In this document: positions 46,321 through 53,228 of the stretch, piece by piece | Position numbering within the stretch: the first letter of the stretch is position 1 | Layout of the letters: every line of letters begins with the position of its first letter | NCBI RefSeq assembly: GCF_005490785.1 | Contig: NZ_CP027295.1 | Location: forward strand, 1,240,001 to 1,304,000 | Length of the DNA stretch: 64,000 nt | Source of the DNA: Brachybacterium sp. SGAir0954 | GTDB lineage: Bacteria; Actinomycetota; Actinomycetes; Actinomycetales; Dermabacteraceae | Reading direction: 5' to 3' | Notes under the pieces: generated by a model | Database searches by the model: none | What the model was told of the DNA's origin: nothing | The model's input: the letters and a program-made list of their open reading frames with translations, nothing else | Position numbers and translations under genes: made by a program

Positions 46321-48300
46321 GTGCTCGATCCGATGCCGTGCTCCCGGTCGTCCGCCCGGCCGCGCGGCGACCGGCGCGGCCCCCTGGTGCGCGTCGCCGC
46401 GACCGCAGGGGCGACGCTGCTGCTGGGCCTCTCCGGGATCCTCCCGGCCTCCGCGCTCGGCGAGGACGGCACCTTCCCCCTCCCGCTCGAGTCCTCGAGC
46501 ATCTCCGTGCTGCCGGACGCCGTCACCTCGGTCCCGCTCGACGCGCTGATCGACGACGCGCAGCAGGACCAGCTCGACGAGTCCACCGCACGCCTGGTGG
46601 TGCCGCCCTCCCTCGGCGAGACCGACGCCGCGGCGATGGCGGTCTCCGAGGACGGTCGCACGCTCACCGTCTCGGGGGAGGGGACCTGGTCGCTGCTCGG
46701 CACGACCCTCGTGTTCACCCCGGACGACGGCGTCACGGCCCCCACCCTGCCCGTCGCGATCACCGTCGGCAGCATCCACGGCACCCGCTCGGAGCCCGCG
46801 GAGCTGAGCCCGACGGTGCTCGACGTCGCCTCCGTCGCGAACCACTCCGCCGCGGGCGTCGACGTGCCGGTGGAGCTCGGCCTGACGGTGCCCTCGGGCG
46901 GCGGGGTCCGGATGACGCTCGACGGGCTGACCGCCCGGTCGAGCCTCTCCTCCGACGGCAGCCGCCTCGTCATCCCCGAGCAGGGCGGCTGGCAGCTCTC
47001 CGCGGACGGCTCACGGGTCACCTACTCCCCGGGCTCCACCCGGCTCGGCTACCAGCCAACCCCGGTGCGCTTCGTGGCCCTCGACGCCGAGGGCGCGCCG
47101 GTCGGGGCGACGGAGGTCGAGCTGACCGTCCCGATCATCTCGGACCTCAACTGGTCGGCCCCCTACGGCCAGGAGATCCGCTACTCGGTCTCCGAGGGGC
47201 AGCAGTACGTGGACCTCTCGACCCTGCGGCTCGAGCCGCCCGAGGGCGGGGAGGGTGTCGAGCTGTCCCAGGACGGCACCCGCGCGGTGGTGCCCGGCCA
47301 GGGGGTCTGGACGCTCGACCGCAGCGCGGGGGCGGTGCGCTTCACCCCGGAGAGCGCGGACGTCCACGTCACCGTCCCCATGACGGTCACGGGCACCGAC
47401 GACCAGGGCAACGACGCGTCCCCCGGGGTGCTCTCCACGGCCTACCCGATCCTCCAGGACCGCTCCCAGGCGGCGACCCCGGGCAGCCCCGTCGTCTTCG
47501 ACCTCTCCTCCGGGACCCGCGACCTCAGCGCGGACTCCCTCCACCTGGACGAGGCGGCGCTGCCCGACGGCGCGACGCTCTCCGCGGACGGTCTGACGGC
47601 GCAGCTGCCGGGGGTGGGGACCTGGACCCTGGACCTCGACGCGCTGACCCTCACCTTCGAGGCGTCGGAGGAGAGGACCGGGGTGGAGAGCGCGGTGACG
47701 GTCGCCGGCACGGGCATCTACGCCGACAACACGGCGACCGGGCTGTTCACGGCGCGGATCGTGGATGCGGTGCCGGTGCTCCGCGACGACGCCGAGCGGA
47801 CCGGCACGGGCGCCCCGCGCACGATCGACGTGCTCGCCAACGACACGGCCGGGACCGCGGCGGCCCCGCTCGTCGCCTCGAGCGTGCGGCTGCGCTCGCT
47901 CGACGCGACGAACCTGCAGGACCTCGACCAGTTCACGGGCAAGCGCCTCGTGATCCCGGGGGAGGCCACGTACACGGTCTCGGCCAACGGCTCGATCACC
48001 GTCACCCCGGTCCCGGGGTTCACAGGGGCGACGGAGGCGATCGAGTACACGGTCGAGGACGAGGACGGCGTGCCCGCGAGCGCGACCCTCTCGATCGAGG
48101 TGGATCCGGGCGGCGCGGTGGTCGACGGCGCCCGCACCGAGCCGAGCGGGATCAACTCGCTGCTGGTGGGTCTCCTGCCGAGCTCGCAGAGCACCTCGGT
48201 GGTGTTCGGGACGATCGTGCTGCTGCTGGTCTTCGGCGGCGGGGTGTCCCTCGCGATCGGCCTGCGCATGGAGCGGGACCGCCGCGACTGGGAGGACTGA
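46321..48300 (+). CDS. Surface protein with CshA-type repeats and C-terminal membrane anchor
   Basis: 659 aa. A signal peptide (LVRVAATAGATLLLGLSGILPASALG) leads to an extracellular beta-rich array of about six repeats of the type GxGxWxL...V-x-FTP, for example GEGTWSLLGTTLVFTPDDG, GQGVWTLDRSAGAVRFTPE, and PGEATYTVSANGSITVTPVPGFTG. These match CshA-type fibril or cadherin-like modules of Gram-positive adhesins. The C-terminus has one membrane helix (TSVVFGTIVLLLVFGGGVSLAIGL) and a short charged tail, so it is membrane-anchored without an LPxTG signal. GTG start with leaderless promoter. A role in adhesion is inference. Confidence 0.75.
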   Translation: MLDPMPCSRSSARPRGDRRGPLVRVAATAGATLLLGLSGILPASALGEDGTFPLPLESSSISVLPDAVTSVPLDALIDDAQQDQLDESTARLVVPPSLGETDAAAMAVSEDGRTLTVSGEGTWSLLGTTLVFTPDDGVTAPTLPVAITVGSIHGTRSEPAELSPTVLDVASVANHSAAGVDVPVELGLTVPSGGGVRMTLDGLTARSSLSSDGSRLVIPEQGGWQLSADGSRVTYSPGSTRLGYQPTPVRFVALDAEGAPVGATEVELTVPIISDLNWSAPYGQEIRYSVSEGQQYVDLSTLRLEPPEGGEGVELSQDGTRAVVPGQGVWTLDRSAGAVRFTPESADVHVTVPMTVTGTDDQGNDASPGVLSTAYPILQDRSQAATPGSPVVFDLSSGTRDLSADSLHLDEAALPDGATLSADGLTAQLPGVGTWTLDLDALTLTFEASEERTGVESAVTVAGTGIYADNTATGLFTARIVDAVPVLRDDAERTGTGAPRTIDVLANDTAGTAAAPLVASSVRLRSLDATNLQDLDQFTGKRLVIPGEATYTVSANGSITVTPVPGFTGATEAIEYTVEDEDGVPASATLSIEVDPGGAVVDGARTEPSGINSLLVGLLPSSQSTSVVFGTIVLLLVFGGGVSLAIGLRMERDRRDWED

Positions 48301-48903
48301 TCAGCCGCAGCCCTCGGGGGTCGCGACCGGCGTCCCGAGCGCCTTCTCCGCGGCGCCGCTGCCGGCGAGGTCGGAGAAGCCGTCGCCCAGCAGCAGGTCC
48401 ACGCTCGCGTCGTCCCGACCGTCGAGCGTGAGCTCCGCAGTGCCGACCTGCGCGAGGACCGACTGCGCGGCGAGATAGCCGGAGGGCCCGTAGACGATCA
48501 CGGCGGCGCCGGAGGCCTGCGAGGTGTTGCCGACCTTCCCCGCGGTGTAGCCGCGATCGGCGAGGGACTCGGAGACGCGGCCCGCGAGGCCGCTCCGCCC
48601 GGTGCCGTTGAGGACGTTCACGGTGACGTCCTCCGGCGCGGCGGGCACCGCCCCCGCCTCGGGGCAGGTCACCTCCGGCTCGGCCCTGCCGAAGGTCTTC
48701 GTGGCGATGACGCCCGGGGCGGGGTTCGGCGTCCGCAGCTGTCCGATCGCGTACGCACCCACCCCGAGCAGCAGGACGGCGGCGGCGGAGAAGACCGCGA
48801 TCTGGGTGATACGGAACCGCCGGGTGCGGCGGGCGCGCAGGTCGCGGCGTCGGACGTCGTCGGCCGAGCGGCCGTAGGGGTGGGTGCGGTGCGGATCGGA
48901 CAT
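48301..48903 (-). CDS. Membrane-anchored LytR_C domain protein
   Basis: 200 aa. A cytoplasmic basic N-terminus (RRRDLRARRTRRFRITQ), one membrane helix (IAVFSAAAVLLLGVGAYAIG), then an extracytoplasmic LytR C-terminal domain with VNVLNGTGRSGLAGRVSESLADRGYTAGKV and GAAVIVYGPSGY. Stand-alone proteins of this type occur in Actinobacteria without the catalytic LytR-Cps2A-Psr domain. The start lies 22 nt after the GH20 stop, likely in one operon. It ends immediately against the convergent surface-protein gene with no gap. Confidence 0.85.
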   Translation of the reverse strand: MSDPHRTHPYGRSADDVRRRDLRARRTRRFRITQIAVFSAAAVLLLGVGAYAIGQLRTPNPAPGVIATKTFGRAEPEVTCPEAGAVPAAPEDVTVNVLNGTGRSGLAGRVSESLADRGYTAGKVGNTSQASGAAVIVYGPSGYLAAQSVLAQVGTAELTLDGRDDASVDLLLGDGFSDLAGSGAAEKALGTPVATPEGCG

Positions 48904-48925
48904 GGTGGCCTCGCGGGGTCCCGGG

Positions 48926-50335
48926 TCAGTCCAGCGGCCGGTACCGGATGCCGAAGGCGTCCAGCCGCGGGAGGTGGGCGCGCAGCCGCTCCTCGAACTC
49001 GTCCCAGCTCTGCTCGGGGGAGCCCCAGGCGCGCTCGGCGAGGGCGCACACGCGCGGGAACGCCATGTACTGGACCTGCTCCGCGCCCGGGAGGTACTCG
49101 GACCACAGCTGGCCCTGGATGCCGAGGATCAGGCGCTCCTGCTCCTCGGTGATCTTCTTGGGCAGGAGGCGGCCGGTGTAGACGTCCTTGACCGTGGTGA
49201 GGCCGCCGATCGCGAGAGGCTCGTCCTCCGGATCGGCCTGGTAGTGGTCGAAGTAGAGCAGGTCCGAGGTGGACACGATGGTCTGGAAGCCTCGCGAGAC
49301 GGCCTCGGTGACGCCCGCCGGGCTGCGCCAGTTCATGATGACGGTGTCGTCGGGCAGGTGCGTCTCGAGCACCTCGTCCCAGGCGAGGACCCGCTTGCCG
49401 CTCTCGGCGAGGACCTCGGAGGCGAACTGCGTGAAGCGCCCCTGGATCTCGGAGACCCGGGTGAGCCCCCACTCGTTCATGCGGCTGCGGGCCGCGCTCG
49501 AGCGCTCCCACTCCCCGCGCGGGACCTCGTCGCCGCCGATGTGCACGTAGGGGGCGGGGAAGATCTCCGCGACCTGCGTGAGCACGTCGCGGACGAAGTC
49601 GAAGGCCTCGTCGGAGACGCCGAGCACGTGGTCGGAGATCCCCCAGACCTGGCGCACCTCGAGCTCGCGGTCGGGGACGTTGCCGAGCTGCGGGTAGGCG
49701 GCGATCGCGGCCTGCATGTGGCCGGGCAGGTCCACCTCGGGGACGATCATGACGCCGCGGCGGCGGGCGTACTCGACGAGCCCGCGCAGCTCCTCCTGGG
49801 TGTAGGAGCCCTCGTGGACGGTCTCGTCGAACTCGAGGCCCTCGGCCATCTCGCCGTGGCGGCCGACGACGGTGCGGGTGCGGCGCGCGCCGATCTCCGT
49901 CAGGCGCGGGTAGCCCTTGATCTCGATGCGCCAGCCCTGGTCGTCGGTGAGGTGCAGGTGCAGGACGTTGAGGCGGTGCAGCGCGAGGGCGTCGATCATG
50001 GTCTCGACCTCCTCGACCGGCAGGAAGTGCCGGGAGACGTCGAGGTGGAGGCCGCGCCAGGCGTACTTCGGGGAGTCGGCGATGGTCACGCAGGGGATCG
50101 AGCCGCCCGCGCCGGTGACGATCTGCGCGAAGGTGTTGCGGCCGTCCGCGAGGGCCGCCTCGCTGCCCGCCGTGAGGCTCGCGCCCGAGGGGGAGATCGA
50201 CAGCGTGTACTCGGTGCGGGGGAGCTCCTCGGACAGCCCCACGGAGAGGCCGTCCCAGGGATCGGTGGTCTCCCAGGTGCCCGCGCTCCAGATGACCGAG
50301 CGCGGGAGCGGGACGAGGGCGATGGGATCCGGCAT
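48926..50335 (-). CDS. Beta-N-acetylhexosaminidase, glycoside hydrolase family 20
   Basis: 469 aa enzyme that removes terminal beta-linked GlcNAc/GalNAc by substrate-assisted catalysis. GH20b-like N-terminal domain, then the barrel: YAWRGLHLDVSRHFLPVEEV, NVLHLHLTDDQGWRIEIKGYPRL, VMIVPEVDLPGHMQAAIAAYP, and the catalytic Asp269-Glu270 pair in YVHIGGDEVPRGEW. No signal peptide, so probably cytosolic recycling of glycan or peptidoglycan fragments. The ATG at 50335 has AGGAG 8 nt upstream; an ATG two codons earlier is too close to it. CAGACT at 50384-50379 is a likely -10. Confidence 0.92.
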   Translation of the reverse strand: MPDPIALVPLPRSVIWSAGTWETTDPWDGLSVGLSEELPRTEYTLSISPSGASLTAGSEAALADGRNTFAQIVTGAGGSIPCVTIADSPKYAWRGLHLDVSRHFLPVEEVETMIDALALHRLNVLHLHLTDDQGWRIEIKGYPRLTEIGARRTRTVVGRHGEMAEGLEFDETVHEGSYTQEELRGLVEYARRRGVMIVPEVDLPGHMQAAIAAYPQLGNVPDRELEVRQVWGISDHVLGVSDEAFDFVRDVLTQVAEIFPAPYVHIGGDEVPRGEWERSSAARSRMNEWGLTRVSEIQGRFTQFASEVLAESGKRVLAWDEVLETHLPDDTVIMNWRSPAGVTEAVSRGFQTIVSTSDLLYFDHYQADPEDEPLAIGGLTTVKDVYTGRLLPKKITEEQERLILGIQGQLWSEYLPGAEQVQYMAFPRVCALAERAWGSPEQSWDEFEERLRAHLPRLDAFGIRYRPLD

Positions 50336-50378
50336 GGACATGTCTCCTGAGACGGCGTCGTTCCTGGCGAGAGGCTTC

Positions 50379-50384
50379 AGTCTG
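50379..50384 (-). promoter_or_regulatory. -10 hexamer of the GH20 gene
   Basis: CAGACT read on the minus strand, about 43 nt before the ATG. Confidence 0.4.
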
Positions 50385-50439
50385 CCACGTCGCGCGCGTG
50401 GTCGTGACGACGGCCACACGGGTGCGCCCCGGGCATGGC

Positions 50440-50471
50440 GGAGCCCCGGTCGGCGGACCGACCGGGGCTCC
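50440..50471 (-). terminator. Strong hairpin after the NlpC/P60 gene
   Basis: GGAGCCCCGGTCGG-CGGA-CCGACCGGGGCTCC: 14-bp perfect stem with a 4-nt loop, 95 nt beyond the NlpC/P60 stop. Confidence 0.7.
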
Positions 50472-50565
50472 GGTCACGGCGTCCTGCTCCTTCCCGGTGA
50501 CGCGTGCGCGTCGAGCAGGCCGTCGTGGTCCCGAGCGGGCTCGGGAGTCTCGTGGGACCTCCGCG

Positions 50566-51666
50566 TCAGCGGTAGGTCACGAAGACGTGGGGGGCGCTCC
50601 AGATCGAGCGCTCCATGACCCGCTGGCGCGAGCCCGAGGCGTCGATGATGGTGCCGTTGCCGGCGTAGATGCCGATGTGCCCGTAGTCGTTGCCGGTGAA
50701 GGCGACGAGGTCGCCGACCTTCGCCTCGGACTGCGAGATGATCCGGCCGCCGAAGGTGTACCCCTTGGCGGTCTTGCGCGACAGGTCGATGCCGGCCTGG
50801 TTGTACGCGTGGTAGACGAGGCCGGAGCAGTCGAAGCCGGTTGATGGGCTGGAGCCGCCCCACTTGTAGCCCACGCCGATCTGCGCGCGGGCGGCGGAGA
50901 CGATGGCCTGGCCGTCGAAGCTCGAGCCGACCTCGTCACGGCTCGTGCCGCGATCCGAGCCGGTGGAGCCGATGCGGACCCCGCGGTCCAGGGCGGACCA
51001 GGTCTTCGGGCCCACGACGGTGTCGACGCGGAGCCCGGCGGCGGACTGCAGCGAGCGGACCGCGGAGGCGGTGCCCCTGCCGAAGACGCCGTCGACCTTG
51101 AGGTTCGCGCCGGCCTCGTTGAGCGAGGACTGGAGGGTGCGCACGGCCGATCCGCGCGAGCCCTGGCGCAGCAGGGACGAGGAGGAGCCGGACGAGCTCG
51201 AGGAGGAGCCGCCCTTCTTCTCGGACCCGTTGAGGGCGGCCCAGGTCTGGGGGCCCACGACGCCGTCCACCGTGATGCCCGCGGAGGACTGGGCGCTCTT
51301 GACGGCGCGGAGGGTCTTCGATCCGAAGACGCCGTCGGCGGAGATGCCGGCGCCCTGGTCGTTGAGGCTCCGCTGGAGGCTCGTCACGGCGTCGCCGCGG
51401 GCCCCGAGGCGGAGCTTCACGGAGGAGTAGGACGAGCTGGTGGCCGGAGCGGCGACCGGGGCGGTCACGGCGCTGCGGACGGTGCTCGCGGCCGGTGCCG
51501 GGGCGGCCTGGGCGGAGGGTGCGGACTGGAGGGCTCCGGTCGCGGTGACGGCGCCGAGGACGGCGACGCCTCCCACGCCCTTGCCCACCGGGACCGCGAG
51601 TCCTCGGTAGTCGATGACGGCACGGCCGGTCGCCCGGTGCGTGCCTCGTGATGCGGTGCGGAACAT
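50566..51666 (-). CDS. Secreted NlpC/P60 peptidoglycan endopeptidase with two PG-binding repeats
   Basis: 366 aa cell-wall hydrolase that cuts D-Glu/meso-DAP-type stem-peptide bonds. An N-terminal export signal ends near SAQA-APAP (51-56). Two PG_binding_1 domains follow at about 86-145 and 166-226 (LRLGARGDAVTSLQRSLND; LRQGSRGSAVRTLQSSLNE), joined by a Ser-rich linker, then an NlpC/P60 domain with Cys280 in GFDCSGLVYHAYNQ and His330 in GNDYGHIGIYAG. AAGGAG lies 10 nt before the ATG. The long leader contains a probable c-di-AMP riboswitch. Confidence 0.92.
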   Translation of the reverse strand: MFRTASRGTHRATGRAVIDYRGLAVPVGKGVGGVAVLGAVTATGALQSAPSAQAAPAPAASTVRSAVTAPVAAPATSSSYSSVKLRLGARGDAVTSLQRSLNDQGAGISADGVFGSKTLRAVKSAQSSAGITVDGVVGPQTWAALNGSEKKGGSSSSSSGSSSSLLRQGSRGSAVRTLQSSLNEAGANLKVDGVFGRGTASAVRSLQSAAGLRVDTVVGPKTWSALDRGVRIGSTGSDRGTSRDEVGSSFDGQAIVSAARAQIGVGYKWGGSSPSTGFDCSGLVYHAYNQAGIDLSRKTAKGYTFGGRIISQSEAKVGDLVAFTGNDYGHIGIYAGNGTIIDASGSRQRVMERSIWSAPHVFVTYR

Positions 51667-51682
51667 GTCCGTCGAGCTCCTT

Positions 51683-51876
51683 CTCCGTCGCCGCACAGGC
51701 TTCACCGGCACGGGGGAGCTGCCGGCCTGCGCCCGTCACCCAGGGAAGCGGAGGAAGCGTCCTGGGCGGTGACGGGAAGGCGGCACCCGGGACGGGTGCC
51801 CGGTCGAGGCGGCACCGCCACCCACCGTAGGTGGCGTTCTCAGGGTTCCCCCAGGGAGTTTGCGTCGCACGCGACC
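51683..51876 (-). promoter_or_regulatory. Probable ydaO/c-di-AMP riboswitch
   Basis: The transcribed minus strand starts with a GGTCGC-GTGCGACGC segment, then CTCCCTGGGGGAACC, several GC-rich stems (GGGCACCCGTCCCGGGTGC; CCCAGG...CCTGGG) and closes with GGTGAAGCC before AAGGAGC. GGGGAACC near the 5' side and GGTGAA near the 3' side are conserved in the ydaO class, which in Actinobacteria controls wall-hydrolase genes. TAAGGT at 51879-51874 is a possible -10. Confidence 0.7.
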
Positions 51877-52110
51877 TTATTTGACGAATCTTTTACTCGA
51901 TTTCTCGAACTACCGCCGTGTCGTTCGGTCGAAACGGGCATCATCGTGTTAATCACACGGGTGTCATTCGCTCGCGGTGAGAGGGGCGTGCTCGAGATGT
52001 GGAGGAGCTGCGGTCGCGAGCTGGGAGCGGGCTGACGGCGCTCGGCGACAGCATCGGGGCCGACGGGGTCATCGGGACGGTCGGGGCCGGGAGGGTTCCG
52101 GGCAACAGGA
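51877..52110. other. Non-coding stretch including a local AT-rich segment
   Basis: The first 85 bp (51877-51960) have clearly lower GC than the surroundings and include CGTGTTAATCACACG (5-bp inverted repeat around TAATC). This is probably the promoter and activator region of the riboswitch-controlled NlpC/P60 gene. In 51961-52110 I see no convincing gene. Confidence 0.4.
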
Positions 52111-52152
52111 AGGCCCGGGGCCCGCATCCTCGTGGATGCGGGCCCCGGGCCT
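52111..52152 (-). terminator. Very long perfect hairpin after tRNA-Pro
   Basis: 19-bp perfect arms (52111-52129 and 52134-52152) with the 4-nt loop TCGT, beginning 2 nt after the CCA end of the tRNA and followed on the minus strand by TTCCTGTT. Confidence 0.8.
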
Positions 52153-52154
52153 GG

Positions 52155-52231
<77 letters not shown>

Positions 52232-52298
52232 GTGCGGATCCTCGCCTCAGCGAGTCACCGATCAGGAACATTACCAGTGCTCCGGGCGTACGCGGGAC

Positions 52299-53228
52299 TC
52301 AGTCGGGCCGTCGGGCCCGCAACGTGAGCAACGTCGCCTCCGGTGGCGTGAACAGACGATAGTTCGAATAGGGGCTCGCCCCCATCCCGGCGCTCACCGT
52401 GAGCGGGACGCCCTTCCAGGTGGAGAGGCCGCGGGCCTGCTCCCGAGGGATGTCGCAGTTGGTCACGAGGGCGCCGTAGCCCGGCAGCCGCAGCTGCCCG
52501 CCATGGGTGTGGCCTGCGAGCACCAGCTCCGCGCCGTCGGCCACGAAGGCGTCCAGCACGCGGCGGTAGGGCGCATGCGCGACGCCGAGCCGCAGCACGT
52601 TCCCGTGCTCCGGGGCGGAGGGCTCCACGGGCGCGGGATCGGGGAAGCGGTCGCGCTCGAGATGGGGGTCGTCGACCCCGGCGAGCCGCACCTCGAGCCC
52701 GCCGAGCTCGATCGTCGCCCGGGTGTTGGTGAGGTCCTTCCAGCCGAACTCCCCGAGTCGCCGCGCGAGCTCCTGCGTGGGCAGGTCGCCGTCCGTGCGC
52801 TCGGTGAGGCCCGCGGGGCGGGCATCGGGGAGGAAGTAGCGCAGCGGGTTCTTGCGCACGGGCGCGAACATGTCGTTCGAGCCCATGACGAAGGCGCCCG
52901 GCCGGCGCAGCAGCGGCTCGATCGCCTCGGCGAGCACGGGGACGGCCGCCGCGGAGGCGATGTTGTCCCCGGTGTCGATGACCAGGTGCGGCCGGTAGGT
53001 CGCGAGGTGGCGCAGGAAGTCGAGCTTGCGCGACTGGTCCGGCACGAGGTGGATGTCGCTGATGTGCAGCACGCGGATCGTGCGGGCCCCGGGCGGCAGG
53101 ATGCGTAGCTCCTGCTCGCGCACGGTGTAGCGGTGGATCTCGACGTGGCGCGCCCACACGTGGGCGGCCGCCGCCGTGGCCGCCGCGGCACCGGCGGTGC
53201 CCAGGGCGGCCAGGGGGAGGGCGCGCAT
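52299..53228 (-). CDS. Membrane-anchored metallophosphoesterase
   Basis: 309 aa, YkuE/YaeI-like calcineurin phosphoesterase. An N-terminal hydrophobic Ala-rich segment (about 1-28) probably anchors it outside the membrane. Metal-binding motifs are in order: LHISDIHLVPDQSRK (D-x-H), VIDTGDNIAS (GD), VMGSNDMFAP (GSND in place of GNH), and LVLAGHTHGGQLRLPG (GHTHGGQ). It overlaps the PBP stop by 1 nt (TGATG). This pairing with a class A PBP is common in Actinobacteria. Substrate unknown; removal of UDP-lipid headgroups or wall precursors has been proposed for relatives. Confidence 0.87.
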   Translation of the reverse strand: MRALPLAALGTAGAAAATAAAAHVWARHVEIHRYTVREQELRILPPGARTIRVLHISDIHLVPDQSRKLDFLRHLATYRPHLVIDTGDNIASAAAVPVLAEAIEPLLRRPGAFVMGSNDMFAPVRKNPLRYFLPDARPAGLTERTDGDLPTQELARRLGEFGWKDLTNTRATIELGGLEVRLAGVDDPHLERDRFPDPAPVEPSAPEHGNVLRLGVAHAPYRRVLDAFVADGAELVLAGHTHGGQLRLPGYGALVTNCDIPREQARGLSTWKGVPLTVSAGMGASPYSNYRLFTPPEATLLTLRARRPD

